From Senimuribacter intestinalis (lineage in GTDB: Bacteria; Bacillota; Clostridia; Peptostreptococcales; Anaerovoracaceae), in NCBI GenBank assembly GCA_943192975.1, contig CALPCJ010000007.1, forward strand, positions 72,021-136,020: a DNA stretch of 64,000 bases, written 5' to 3'. The notes under the pieces were generated by a model. It had not been told where the DNA came from, made no database searches, and was given only the letters and a program-made list of their open reading frames with translations. Within the stretch, counting starts at the first letter, position 1. Every line of letters begins with the position of its first letter. The translations under genes were made by a program, and so were the position numbers. Positions 7,962 to 16,389 of the stretch are shown in pieces.

Positions 7962-8402
7962 TTAAATCACCTCTGCCTTTCCTCCAGCAGCTTCGATTTT
8001 TTCAATTGCGCTCTTAGTAAATTTGTGTGCCTTTACTGTGATACCGATGTTCAAAGTTCCATTTCCAAGAATCTTGATTCCGTCTTTCACCTGTTTTACC
8101 ATGCCTAATTCTTTCAACAGCTCAGGTGTAACTTCAGTACCAGCTTCAAATCTATTAAGATCTTCTACATTAACAATTGTATACTCTGTTCCAAAGATGT
8201 TGGTGAATCCTCTCTTTGGAAGACGTCTGTAAAGTGGCATCTGTCCGCCTTCGAAGCCAAGTCTGACTCCGCCGCCGCTTCTGGACTTCTGACCGTTCAT
8301 ACCTCTGCCGCCGGTTTTACCCTGGCCGGTAGCAGTACCACGACCTCTTCTTTTGCGGTTTTTAGTGGAACCTTCTGCCGCTCTTAACTCATGCAGTTTC
8401 AT
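7962..8402 (-). CDS. rplO: Ribosomal protein L15
   Basis: The 146-residue L15 begins MKLHELRAAEGSTKNRKRRGRG and has the glycine-rich N-terminal tail 'GTATGQGKTGGRGMNGQKSRSGGG' region. A GGGGGTGCAAGG site precedes the ATG at 8402; an in-frame ATG four codons upstream is less well placed. L15 is a late-assembly 50S protein. Confidence 0.97.
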   Translation of the reverse strand: MKLHELRAAEGSTKNRKRRGRGTATGQGKTGGRGMNGQKSRSGGGVRLGFEGGQMPLYRRLPKRGFTNIFGTEYTIVNVEDLNRFEAGTEVTPELLKELGMVKQVKDGIKILGNGTLNIGITVKAHKFTKSAIEKIEAAGGKAEVI

Positions 8403-8422
8403 TTTACCTTGCACCCCCTATC

Positions 8423-8602
8423 TTACAGTTCTTCTACAGTAACAAGATGTGCTACTTTTGCTACAGCACCGCGAGTTGCAGGTGTGTCAGCTAATTCGAC
8501 ACTTCTATGCATCTTCTTCAGTCCTAACGCTTCGACAACTTTTCTCTGTTTAGGGGAAGCGCCAATTGTGCTCTTTGTCAATGTGATTTTTAACATAGCC
8601 AT
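8423..8602 (-). CDS. rpmD: Ribosomal protein L30
   Basis: A 59-residue protein translated from the minus strand begins MAMLKITLTKSTIGASPKQRK, matching bacterial L30. AAGGAGGAACGTTTC precedes the ATG. It fills the space between rpsE and rplO exactly where spc operons carry rpmD. Confidence 0.95.
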   Translation of the reverse strand: MAMLKITLTKSTIGASPKQRKVVEALGLKKMHRSVELADTPATRGAVAKVAHLVTVEEL

Positions 8603-8615
8603 GAAACGTTCCTCC

Positions 8616-9119
8616 TTATCCTAAAATTTCTTCAGGAGCTTTGCCTCTCAGCTTAGCAACTTTTTCTACAGTCATCAGGCTCTTCAGACCTTCCAAAGTT
8701 GCATAAGCCATGTTTCCAGTGTTGCTGGAGCCGATGGACTTAGCTCTCACGTCTTTGATACCTGCAGCTTCCAGTACGGTACGTACAGAGGAACCTGCGA
8801 TAACTCCGGTACCCTGTGCAGCAGGCATCAGTAAAACTTTACCTGCGCCGAAAATACCAACGTTTCTATGTGGGATAGTTGTTCCAACTGTAGGAACATA
8901 TATTAAATTCTTCTTAGCATCTTCTGTTGCTTTTCTTACAGCTTCAGGAATTTCCTGTGCTTTACCAAGACCAACGCCTACATAGCCATTGCCGTCGCCG
9001 ACTACTACAGTTACGCTGAATCTCATGTTTCTACCGCCTTTAACAGTCTTAGCTACACGTCTGATATTAACGATAGTTTCTTTTAAGTCAAGCTTGGATG
9101 CATCAATGATATTACGCAT
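8616..9119 (-). CDS. rpsE: Ribosomal protein S5
   Basis: The 167-residue S5 has the N-terminal dsRBD-like fold ('ETIVNIRRVAKTVKGGRNMRF') and the C-terminal domain ('GTGVIAGSSVRTVLEAAGI'). It acts at the 30S mRNA entry and decoding accuracy region. It starts at MRNIID behind a GGAGGAGATAAGGA site. Confidence 0.97.
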   Translation of the reverse strand: MRNIIDASKLDLKETIVNIRRVAKTVKGGRNMRFSVTVVVGDGNGYVGVGLGKAQEIPEAVRKATEDAKKNLIYVPTVGTTIPHRNVGIFGAGKVLLMPAAQGTGVIAGSSVRTVLEAAGIKDVRAKSIGSSNTGNMAYATLEGLKSLMTVEKVAKLRGKAPEEILG

Positions 9120-9135
9120 TCCTTATCTCCTCCTG

Positions 9136-9501
9136 TTAGAATTTTAATCCGCCTTCGCGAGCGCCATCAGCCAGTTCCTTCACTCTTCCGTGATAGAGGA
9201 AACCGCCTCTGTCAAAAGCAACAACTTCGATTCCTTTTGCCAGTGCTCTCCTTGCGATGGCTTCACCGACTTTCTTTGCAGCTTCCTTGTTTCCACCGTA
9301 ACCGATTTCGGCTTTCAGTTCCTTATCAAGGGAAGATGCAGAAGCTAAAGTAACTTTGTTTACGTCGTCGATAATCTGGCAAGAAATGTTCTTGTTAGAC
9401 TTGAAAACGCAAAGTCTAGGCTTCTCAGGAGTTCCGGATAAATTCTTTCTGACTCTTTCGTGTCTCTTAACACGTCTGTCGTTTCTGCTTTCTTTTGCCA
9501 T
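9136..9501 (-). CDS. rplR: Ribosomal protein L18
   Basis: The 121-residue 5S rRNA-binding protein has 'RRVKRHERVRKNLSGTPEKPRL' at the N-terminus and 'AFDRGGFLYHGRVKELADGAREGGLKF' at the C-terminus. Length and order are standard. Confidence 0.97.
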   Translation of the reverse strand: MAKESRNDRRVKRHERVRKNLSGTPEKPRLCVFKSNKNISCQIIDDVNKVTLASASSLDKELKAEIGYGGNKEAAKKVGEAIARRALAKGIEVVAFDRGGFLYHGRVKELADGAREGGLKF

Positions 9502-9519
9502 TTTTCTTCACTCCTTTCC

Positions 9520-10062
9520 TTATTTAGCTCCAGCTTTTCCTTCTTTTCTGCGGATAACTTCGTCCTCGTACTTGATACCCTTTCCTTTGTACGGTTCAGG
9601 CATTCTCCAAGCTCTGATGTTTGCCGCATAGTTTCCGATAACTGCTTTGTCGATACCCTTTACTACTACAGTGGTAGCATCAGGAACTTCTGTTGTGATT
9701 CCTTCAGGGTCTTTCATTTCTACAGGATGAGAATATCCAAGGTTCATAACCAGTGTGTCACCTTTTTTCTCTGCTCTGTAACCAACACCGATTAACTGGA
9801 GTTTCTTCTGGTAACCTTCAGTTACGCCAACTACCATGTTGTTTACCAGTGTTCTTGCCAGACCGTGCTGAGATCTGTACTCTCTAGCATCGGAAGGTCT
9901 GGTAAATAAAATTTCGTTTTCTTTTACTTCTACGCTGATTAATTTGCTTACCTGTTCCTGCAGCTGACCTTTCGGTCCTTTTACTGTTACAAGATTGTTT
10001 GCATCTACAGTAACTTCTACGCCGGCAGGAAGTGCAACAGGTCTATTACCTATTCTAGACAT
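9520..10062 (-). CDS. rplF: Ribosomal protein L6
   Basis: The 180-residue L6 consists of two repeated domains. It begins MSRIGNRPVALPAGV and ends with 'RAWRMPEPYKGKGIKYEDEVIRRKEGKAGAK'. It binds near the factor-binding site of the 50S subunit. Confidence 0.97.
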   Translation of the reverse strand: MSRIGNRPVALPAGVEVTVDANNLVTVKGPKGQLQEQVSKLISVEVKENEILFTRPSDAREYRSQHGLARTLVNNMVVGVTEGYQKKLQLIGVGYRAEKKGDTLVMNLGYSHPVEMKDPEGITTEVPDATTVVVKGIDKAVIGNYAANIRAWRMPEPYKGKGIKYEDEVIRRKEGKAGAK

Positions 10063-10075
10063 AATTCATTACCTC

Positions 10076-10474
10076 CTACCATACATAACAGATGACTTCG
10101 CCGCCAACGCCAAGCTGTCTTGCTTTCTTGTCACTGATTACACCTTTAGATGTGGAAACGATTGCGATTCCCAGACCGCCCAGTACCTTTGGTACTTCGT
10201 TAGCCTTTGCGTAAACTTTCAGACCAGGCTTTGAAATCTTCTTAATTCCTGTGATAACTCTTTCTTTGCCGGCACCGTACTTCATCTGTACTTTGATGAT
10301 GCCCTGCTTGTTATCGTCTATAACTTCGAATCCATTAATGTAGCCTTCTTCCAGTAAAATCTCTGCGATAGATTTTTTGATTCTTGATGCAGGGATTTCA
10401 ACTGTTTCATGACCTACAGTATTGGCATTTCTGATTCTTGTTAGCATATCTGCTATTGGATCTGTCATTGTCAT
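10076..10474 (-). CDS. rpsH: Ribosomal protein S8
   Basis: The 132-residue S8 begins MTMTDPIADMLTRIRNA and ends GGEVICYVW. It binds the central domain of 16S rRNA; in E. coli S8 represses the spc operon at the rplE start, but no equivalent structure was identified here. AAGGAG lies about ten bases before the ATG. An unusually long spacer separates it from rpsN. Confidence 0.96.
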   Translation of the reverse strand: MTMTDPIADMLTRIRNANTVGHETVEIPASRIKKSIAEILLEEGYINGFEVIDDNKQGIIKVQMKYGAGKERVITGIKKISKPGLKVYAKANEVPKVLGGLGIAIVSTSKGVISDKKARQLGVGGEVICYVW

Positions 10475-10652
10475 TACAGTATATCTCCTTTACTCTTGCG
10501 CGGTTCGAAGCGTCTAATCCTTTCTTTTTGCTGAGATCGGGGCGGTAAAATTCACCAAATCGGAGATTTGGGAATTTCTCGCACAAGACCTACCAGCGAT
10601 TTCTTTCAGAAATCGGGTTAGGGCTTCGCCTTCGCACTGATTTAACGAATTC
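10475..10652 (-). repeat. 178-bp rpsN-rpsH spacer with two hairpins
   Basis: Two clear inverted repeats: CCAAATC (10555-10561) with GATTTGG (10565-10571), extended by AATTC/GAATT; and GATTTC (10598-10603) with GAAATC (10609-10614). No U-tract follows either one, and no small gene with a ribosome site is visible. It shares AATTCGTTAAATC with the spacer after rpmJ. Confidence 0.5.
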
Positions 10653-10838
10653 TTACCAGCTAGCTTTTCTTACGCCAGGGATTTCACCTTTGTAAGCAAG
10701 CTCTCTGAAGCAGATACGGCAGATGCCGTATTTCTTTAATACAGAGTGAGGTCTTCCACAAAGTCTGCATCTTGTATAAGCGCGAGTGGAGTACTTCGGT
10801 TTTCTCTGCTGTTTTACTTTTAGAGATGTCTTAGCCAT
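10653..10838 (-). CDS. rpsN: Ribosomal protein S14, type Z
   Basis: The short 61-residue zinc form of S14 contains CRLC...CRIC (C-x2-C, 12-residue gap, C-x2-C). It begins MAKTSLKVKQQRKPKYSTRAY. The C+ form is typical of Firmicutes spc operons. GGAGGTTAAG precedes the ATG. Confidence 0.97.
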   Translation of the reverse strand: MAKTSLKVKQQRKPKYSTRAYTRCRLCGRPHSVLKKYGICRICFRELAYKGEIPGVRKASW

Positions 10839-10847
10839 CTTAACCTC

Positions 10848-11393
10848 CTATTGCTTTTCGAACGGCATGCCCAGAAGCTCAAGCAGTGCTGCTGCTTCTT
10901 CGTCAGTCTTAGCCGTCGTCGTAAATACAATGTTCATACCTTTGATTGTGTCAACATCATCATAGTTAATTTCAGGGAAGATTAACTGTTCCTTGATACC
11001 CATGGAATAGTTTCCTCTGCCATCAAAAGAGTTTTTGCTAACACCCTTGAAGTCTCTTACTCTAGGAAGAGAGATGTTGAAGAACTTATCAATAAATTCA
11101 TACATGTTATCCCCTCTCAGAGTAACTTTTGCTCCAACTGGCATGCCCTGTCTCACTTTGAAGTTAGCGATGGACTTTTTAGCCTTTGTTACAACCGGTC
11201 TCTGACCTGTGATCAGTCCGATTTCTTTTACGGCTGTTTCCAGAATCTTAGCATTTTCTTTTGCTTCGCCAAGACCCATATTTATAGTAACTTTCTCCAG
11301 CTTAGGTACTTCCATTACATTTTTGTACTGGAACTTTTCCTGCAGTGCTGGGAATACTTTTTCTTTATAAGTTTCTCTTAATCTTGCTGTCAA
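10848..11393 (-). CDS. rplE: Ribosomal protein L5
   Basis: The 181-residue 5S rRNA-binding protein has 'MEVPKLEKVTINMGLGEAKEN', 'RQGMPVGAKVTLRG' and 'GMNIVFTTTAKTDEEAAALLELLGMPF'. It links 5S rRNA and the P-site tRNA in the 50S central protuberance. Confidence 0.97.
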   Translation of the reverse strand: MTARLRETYKEKVFPALQEKFQYKNVMEVPKLEKVTINMGLGEAKENAKILETAVKEIGLITGQRPVVTKAKKSIANFKVRQGMPVGAKVTLRGDNMYEFIDKFFNISLPRVRDFKGVSKNSFDGRGNYSMGIKEQLIFPEINYDDVDTIKGMNIVFTTTAKTDEEAAALLELLGMPFEKQ

Positions 11394-11410
11394 AATCGTC
11401 TCCTCCTTTC

Positions 11411-11716
11411 TTAGTCGATTACAGCTCCGGTCTTTCTGTTGACTCTAACTTTCTTGTCGCCGTCAACTTTGTAACCGATCTTTACTGCTGCTTTTGATTT
11501 TGTATCGTAGAACATTACGTTAGAAGCGTCGATTGGACCTTCTACATGTTTGATTTCAGCCTTAGCAGTTCTTGTCTGCTTCTGGTGCTTAGTCTGAATG
11601 TTTACGCCTTCTACGATGACTCTGTTTTCTTTCGGCATAGCTTTCAGGACCTTGCCTGTTTTGCCCTTATCTTTACCAGTAATAACAATTACTGTATCGT
11701 CTTTTTTAATACGCAT
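11411..11716 (-). CDS. rplX: Ribosomal protein L24
   Basis: The 101-residue KOW-domain protein begins MRIKKDDTVIVITGKDKGKTGKV and ends RVNRKTGAVID. It is a 50S assembly initiator at the exit tunnel. It lies between rplN and rplE as expected. Confidence 0.97.
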   Translation of the reverse strand: MRIKKDDTVIVITGKDKGKTGKVLKAMPKENRVIVEGVNIQTKHQKQTRTAKAEIKHVEGPIDASNVMFYDTKSKAAVKIGYKVDGDKKVRVNRKTGAVID

Positions 11717-11730
11717 CTGTCAACACCTCC

Positions 11731-12105
11731 TTACAGTACTTCTGGTGCCAATGACACAATCTTCATAAAGCCCTTATCTCTGAGCTCTCTTGCAACAGGT
11801 CCGAAGATACGTGTTCCCACTGGGCTCTTGTCTTCTTTATCTTTAATGATTACTGCAGCGTTCTGGTCAAACTTTACATAGCTGCCGTCTGCTCTTCTGG
11901 CACCTTTCTTAGTTCTAACCACTACAGCCTTGACAACGTCACCTTTTTTAACGACGCCGCCTGGTGTTGCTTCTTTAACAGCACAAACGATTACATCACC
12001 GATATTCGCATACTGACGGGAAGTACCGCCCAGAATACGGATACATAAAAGTTCTTTTGCACCTGAATTGTCAGCAACTCTTAATCTAGTTTCAGTCTGA
12101 ATCAT
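11731..12105 (-). CDS. rplN: Ribosomal protein L14
   Basis: The 124-residue L14 begins MIQTETRLRVADNSGAKE and ends FMKIVSLAPEVL. It is two residues longer than the usual 122, through a small insertion in the 'IIKDKEDKSP' loop. It contacts L19 and 16S rRNA at an intersubunit bridge. Confidence 0.97.
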   Translation of the reverse strand: MIQTETRLRVADNSGAKELLCIRILGGTSRQYANIGDVIVCAVKEATPGGVVKKGDVVKAVVVRTKKGARRADGSYVKFDQNAAVIIKDKEDKSPVGTRIFGPVARELRDKGFMKIVSLAPEVL

Positions 12106-12119
12106 GATTTGGTGCCTCC

Positions 12120-12380
12120 TTATTTAACTTTCTCTACGATGTTCACAAGTCTCCATCTCTTGTCTTTGGACAGAGGTCTTGTTTCCATAATTCTAACTTT
12201 ATCGCCAATCTGGCATTCGTTGTTTTCATCGTGAGCCTTCACCTTCTTGGTTCTTTTTACAGCTTTGCCGTAAAGGGAATGTCTTACGAAGTCTTCGATT
12301 GCAACAACTACAGTCTTATCCATCTTATCGCTTACTACGATGCCGACTTTAGTCTTTCTTCTGTTTCTTTCAACTGCCAT
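12120..12380 (-). CDS. rpsQ: Ribosomal protein S17
   Basis: The 86-residue OB-fold primary binder has 'RKTKVGIVVSDKMDKTVVVAIE' and 'KVRIMETRPLSKDKRWRLVNIVEK'. GGAGGATGTAAATT precedes the ATG. Confidence 0.97.
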   Translation of the reverse strand: MAVERNRRKTKVGIVVSDKMDKTVVVAIEDFVRHSLYGKAVKRTKKVKAHDENNECQIGDKVRIMETRPLSKDKRWRLVNIVEKVK

Positions 12381-12398
12381 AATTTACATCCTCCTTTC

Positions 12399-12602
12399 TT
12401 AAGCCTGAACCTTTTCCAGTTCTTTTTCTCTTATGATAGTTTTCACTCTAGCGATGTTTCTCTTTACTTCTCTCATTTTAACAGGGTTTTCAAGCTGGCC
12501 TGTTACGTGCTGGAATCTCAAGTTGAACAGTTCTTTTTTCATCTTTTCCAGCTCAGCTGCGAGCTCGATTTCTGTCATTTCTCTCATTTTCTTTAATTCC
12601 AT
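12399..12602 (-). CDS. rpmC: Ribosomal protein L29
   Basis: The 67-residue two-helix protein begins MELKKMREMTEIELAAELEK and contains 'ELFNLRFQHVTGQLENP'. Its ATG overlaps the rplP stop (TAATG), which indicates translational coupling. Confidence 0.96.
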   Translation of the reverse strand: MELKKMREMTEIELAAELEKMKKELFNLRFQHVTGQLENPVKMREVKRNIARVKTIIREKELEKVQA

Positions 12603-13033
12603 TATGCTTCACCACCCTCTGCTGCGTTTTCCTTGATGGCAAACTTACATTTAACAGGTAACTTGTGCATAGCAAGTCTCATAGCTTCTCTTGCCTGTTC
12701 TTCAGTTACCCCCTCAATCTCAAACATGACTCTGCCAGGTTTTACAACTGCTACCCAGTACTCAGGTGCACCTTTACCGGAACCCATACGTACTTCAGCA
12801 GGTTTCTTTGTTACTGACTTGTGTGGGAAAATCTTGATATATACTTTACCACCTCTTTTGATAGATCTTGTCATGGCAATACGAGCTGCCTCGATCTGAT
12901 TGGAGGTGATCCATCCACATTCCTGTGATACCAGGCCATATGCACCGTAGGTAATTGTATTGCCCTTGGTTGCTACGCCCTTCATTCTACCTCTATGAAC
13001 TCTTCTGTGTTTAACGCGCTTTGGCATTAACAT
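12602..13033 (-). CDS. rplP: Ribosomal protein L16
   Basis: The 143-residue L16 begins MLMPKRVKHRRVHRGRMKG and has 'YGLVSQECGWITSNQIEAARIAMTR'. It organises the 50S A-site region. Stop and rpmC start overlap by one base. Confidence 0.97.
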   Translation of the reverse strand: MLMPKRVKHRRVHRGRMKGVATKGNTITYGAYGLVSQECGWITSNQIEAARIAMTRSIKRGGKVYIKIFPHKSVTKKPAEVRMGSGKGAPEYWVAVVKPGRVMFEIEGVTEEQAREAMRLAMHKLPVKCKFAIKENAAEGGEA

Positions 13034-13059
13034 GGCTTTGTTCCTCCTTTCTTCAGTGC

Positions 13060-13929
13060 TTATTCTTCAGTAGCTTCTGCAGTTTCCACTGCTGCTTCTA
13101 CCTGTGGTTCTTCTACTTTTTCTACCTTCGGAGTCTTTCTAACTCTTGGGTTTACAGCTTTCGGCGCTTCGTGTCTGTCGCCGCGATCATTTCTCTTTCT
13201 GTCGCCGCGTCTGTCGTTTCTTCTTCTGTCGCCGTCTTTCTTGCCTCTTCTGTCTCTCTTTTCGCGCTTTTCTTCGCGAACAGGGCTCTGTAATCCCTTG
13301 TCGAGGATTTCTCCGTGGTTGATCCATACTTTGATACCGATCTTACCATAAGTGGTGTCTGCTTCTGCAAACCCATAATCGATATCAGCTCGAAGAGTGT
13401 GGAGAGGAACGTTACCTTCGCTGTACTTTTCACTTCTAGCGATTTCAGCACCGCCCAGTCTTCCGGAGCAGAGAACTTTGATTCCCTTTGCGCCAGCTTT
13501 CATGGTTCTGCCCATTGCCTGTTTCATGGCTCTTCTGAAAGATACACGTCTTTCTAATGCCTGTGCGATGGACTCAGCTGTCAGCTGTGCATCGAGTTCA
13601 GATCTTCTAACTTCTTCGATGGAAATCTCTACTTCTTTCTTTGTCATTTTAACCAGTGCAGCCTTCAGTTCTTCAACGCCGTTGCCGGAACGTCCAATTA
13701 CCATACCAGGTCTTGCAGTTAAAACGATGACTCTGATTTTGTTTTCTGCAGCTCTTTCAATTAACACTTTAGAAACGCCTGCAGCATATAATTTTTTCTT
13801 TACGTATTCTCTGACTTTGTTATCTTCAACCAGCATGTCTGCAAAGTTGTGCTTGTTTGCATACCATTTGGAATTCCAGTCTTTGATTACGCCCACTCTC
13901 AATCCATGTGGACTTACTTTCTGACCCAT
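13060..13929 (-). CDS. rpsC: Ribosomal protein S3 with a long charged C-terminal tail
   Basis: At 289 residues it is roughly 70 longer than the usual 210-230. The core (about 1-215) is standard: N-terminal MGQKVSPHGLRVGVIKDW, the KH domain with 'RPGMVIGRSGNGVEEL' (73-88), and the C-terminal S3 domain through 'GKIGIKVWINHGEILDKG'. Residues about 218-253 form an Arg/Lys/Asp-rich tract with repeated RRGD/RNDRRGD-like units. Residues 254-289 turn acidic (PKVEKVEEPQVEAAVETAEATEE). The tail is predicted disordered and may bind RNA at the mRNA entry side; that role is inferred. Confidence 0.96.
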   Translation of the reverse strand: MGQKVSPHGLRVGVIKDWNSKWYANKHNFADMLVEDNKVREYVKKKLYAAGVSKVLIERAAENKIRVIVLTARPGMVIGRSGNGVEELKAALVKMTKKEVEISIEEVRRSELDAQLTAESIAQALERRVSFRRAMKQAMGRTMKAGAKGIKVLCSGRLGGAEIARSEKYSEGNVPLHTLRADIDYGFAEADTTYGKIGIKVWINHGEILDKGLQSPVREEKREKRDRRGKKDGDRRRNDRRGDRKRNDRGDRHEAPKAVNPRVRKTPKVEKVEEPQVEAAVETAEATEE

Positions 13930-13946
13930 TCAATGAACCTCCTATC

Positions 13947-14282
13947 TTAGTCTCTTTCCTTCAGAGTCACGCCAACGTGGCTTGATCTCTTCAGAATGAT
14001 TGATGCTCTACCTTGTGAACCGGCTCTCCATCTCTTCATTGTAGGGCCCTGATGAGCATATACCTCAGCAACGTATAAATTGTCCGGATTCATATCGAAA
14101 TTGTTTTCAGCGTTTGCTGCTGCTGACTGAACAACTTTTTCAACGATTTCAGCACCTTTACCCGGTGTGAATTTCAGGATTGTTAATGCCTCCGCTAAGT
14201 CTTTGCCTCTAACCAGATCAGTTACCGGTTTCAGCTTGATAGGAGACATTCTTACGTATTTTGCAACTGCTTTTGCTTCCAT
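13947..14282 (-). CDS. rplV: Ribosomal protein L22
   Basis: The 111-residue L22 has 'KYVRMSPIKLKPVTDLVRGKD' and the tunnel-lining hairpin 'HQGPTMKRWRAGSQGRASIILKR'. The hairpin loop is where macrolide-resistance changes occur in other bacteria; nothing abnormal was noticed here. Confidence 0.97.
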   Translation of the reverse strand: MEAKAVAKYVRMSPIKLKPVTDLVRGKDLAEALTILKFTPGKGAEIVEKVVQSAAANAENNFDMNPDNLYVAEVYAHQGPTMKRWRAGSQGRASIILKRSSHVGVTLKERD

Positions 14283-14298
14283 TTCTTATCTCCTTTTC

Positions 14299-14577
14299 TT
14301 ATCTAACCTTTGATGACTTATCTGCAGCATGACCTCTGTAAGTTCTGGTTGGAGCAAATTCTCCAAGCTTATGTCCTACCATGTCTTCTGTAACATATAC
14401 AGGCACATGTTTTCTTCCATCATGGACTGCAATTGTGTGACCCACCATCTGTGGGAAGATTGTAGATGGTCTAGACCAAGTCTTGATAACTTTCTTTTCG
14501 TTCGCTTCGTTCATTGCTTCGATAGCTTTCAGAAGCTTCACGTCTACGAAAGGACCTTTTTTAAGTGATCTACTCAT
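14299..14577 (-). CDS. rpsS: Ribosomal protein S19
   Basis: The 92-residue S19 begins MSRSLKKGPFVDVKLL and has 'KTWSRPSTIFPQMVGHTIAVHDGRKHVPVYVTEDMVGHKLGEF'. It forms the 30S head complex with S13. Confidence 0.98.
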   Translation of the reverse strand: MSRSLKKGPFVDVKLLKAIEAMNEANEKKVIKTWSRPSTIFPQMVGHTIAVHDGRKHVPVYVTEDMVGHKLGEFAPTRTYRGHAADKSSKVR

Positions 14578-14594
14578 TTATCTATGCTCCTTCC

Positions 14595-15428
14595 TTATTT
14601 CTCATTTCTTCTCTTTACGATATACTGATTAGAAGCTTTGTTCTTCTTTCTGGTCTTATAGCCAAGAGCAGGTTTACCCCAAGGAGTAACAGGACCTTTA
14701 CGTCCGATAGGCGCTCTGCCTTCACCACCGCCGTGTGGGTGATCGTTCGGGTTCATAACAGAACCTCTAACGGTAGGTCTGATACCCATGTGTCTTTTTC
14801 TTCCTGCTTTACCAATCTGGATGTTGGAATGATCTGCATTTCCAACTTCACCGATGGTTGCTCTGCACTGAATCAGAACTTTTCTAACTTCTCCGGAAGG
14901 CAGTCTTACCTGCGCATATTTGTCTTCTTTTGCCATCAGCTGCGCGGCATTACCTGCTGATCTTGCCATCTGACCACCTTTGCCAGGTTTCAGTTCGATG
15001 TTGTGAATCATTGTACCAACTGGAATGTTAGCGATTGGAAGTGCGTTTCCAACCTTGATATCAGCTTCAGGACCGGAATAGATTACATCGCCTACCTTTA
15101 ATTTTTCAGGTGCGATGATATATCTCTTTTCACCGTCTGCGTATACGATTAAAGCGATGTTTGCGCTTCTGTTTGGATCGTATTCGATTGTCTTAACAGT
15201 TCCCGGAATATCGTCTTTTCTTCTCTTGAAGTCGATGATTCTGTATTTTGGTCTTGTACCGCCACCTCTGTGTCTAACGGTAATCTTACCTCTAACGTTT
15301 CTTCCTGCATGTTTTTTCAGAGTTACTGTCAAAGATTTCTCAGGAGTTTTCGCTGTGATTTCTTCGAAAGTAGAAACGGTCATACCTCTCTGTCCAGGAG
15401 TCGTTGGTTTATATTTTTTAATTCCCAT
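14595..15428 (-). CDS. rplB: Ribosomal protein L2
   Basis: The 277-residue L2 begins MGIKKYKPTTPGQRGMTVS. It contains 'GRNVRGKITVRHRGGG', 'EYDPNRSANIALIVYADGEKRYI' and the C-terminal 'GVRGSVMNP'-type segment ('RGSVMNPNDHPHGGGEGRAPIGR') with the histidine important for the peptidyl-transferase centre. Confidence 0.98.
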   Translation of the reverse strand: MGIKKYKPTTPGQRGMTVSTFEEITAKTPEKSLTVTLKKHAGRNVRGKITVRHRGGGTRPKYRIIDFKRRKDDIPGTVKTIEYDPNRSANIALIVYADGEKRYIIAPEKLKVGDVIYSGPEADIKVGNALPIANIPVGTMIHNIELKPGKGGQMARSAGNAAQLMAKEDKYAQVRLPSGEVRKVLIQCRATIGEVGNADHSNIQIGKAGRKRHMGIRPTVRGSVMNPNDHPHGGGEGRAPIGRKGPVTPWGKPALGYKTRKKNKASNQYIVKRRNEK

Positions 15429-15446
15429 TCGTAGTTACCTCCTATA

Positions 15447-15737
15447 TTACAGACCCTGGAAGAACTCGATTTCTTTGCTGGCTTCTGTCAAGGTTACAAT
15501 CGCCTTCTTGTAAGCAGCTCTTCTTCCCATGGTTCTTCCCATTCTCTTTAATTTTCCGTCATAGTTCATAATGTTGACTTTTTTAACTTCAACACCAAAG
15601 ATTTCTTCAACAGCCAGTTTTACCTGGGTCTTGTTAGCGTCTGTTGCAACTTTGAATGTGTACTTCTTTTCCTGTGCCTGGTCCATACTCTGTTCGGAGA
15701 TAACCGGCTTGATAATTACGTCGTATGCGCTTCTCAT
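15447..15737 (-). CDS. rplW: Ribosomal protein L23
   Basis: The 96-residue L23 has 'DVIIKPVISEQSMDQAQEKKYTF'. It is the docking site for trigger factor and SRP at the tunnel exit. Its ATG overlaps the rplD stop by one base. Confidence 0.97.
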   Translation of the reverse strand: MRSAYDVIIKPVISEQSMDQAQEKKYTFKVATDANKTQVKLAVEEIFGVEVKKVNIMNYDGKLKRMGRTMGRRAAYKKAIVTLTEASKEIEFFQGL

Positions 15738-16360
15738 TATAAGTACACCTCCTCAATTTTTTCGATTGCTTCCTTTGTTACGATGAAGCTTGTGTGGTTT
15801 ACGATTTCGTAAACGTTCATGGTTCCTACCTGGGCAGTTTTTACGCCAGGGATGTTTGCTGCGGATCTAACAACGTTTTCGTCTTTTTCGGCAGTGATGA
15901 TCAGTGCCTTTCTTGCAGCTTTGACATTCTCTAAAACCTTAACCATTTCCTTAGTCTTAGGAGCATCAAATTTCAGTTCATCGAGTACGATGATTTCTTT
16001 ATCTAATACCTTTGCGGAAAGAGCGGACTTCAGTGCCAGTCTCTTTAACTTCTTAGGTACTTTATAGCTGTAATCTCTTGGCTTCGGTGCGAAAGCGATA
16101 CCGCCTCCTACCTGTGAAGGGTCAGTTGTGGAACCCTGTCTGTGACGACCGGTACCTTTCTGTCTGAAAGGCTTTCTGCCGCCTCCTCTGACTTCGCCTC
16201 TAGTCTTTGCGGACTGTGTGCCCTGTCTCTGGTTTGCCAGATAATTTACAACAACTGCGTGAACAGCGTTAGCATTTGGTTCGATACCAAAGATTTCGTC
16301 TTTAAGCTCAATTGTTCCGGCTTCAGTTCCGGCCATGTTAAGCATTGTTACTTTTGCCAT
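15737..16360 (-). CDS. rplD: Ribosomal protein L4
   Basis: The 207-residue L4 has the extended tunnel loop 'TRGEVRGGGRKPFRQKGTGRHRQGST' (about residues 54-80). L4 is the autogenous S10-operon regulator in gamma-proteobacteria; whether it acts on the leader here is unknown. Confidence 0.97.
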   Translation of the reverse strand: MAKVTMLNMAGTEAGTIELKDEIFGIEPNANAVHAVVVNYLANQRQGTQSAKTRGEVRGGGRKPFRQKGTGRHRQGSTTDPSQVGGGIAFAPKPRDYSYKVPKKLKRLALKSALSAKVLDKEIIVLDELKFDAPKTKEMVKVLENVKAARKALIITAEKDENVVRSAANIPGVKTAQVGTMNVYEIVNHTSFIVTKEAIEKIEEVYL

Positions 16361-16389
16361 TTTATGCTTCCTCCTTTCTGAAGTCTATT

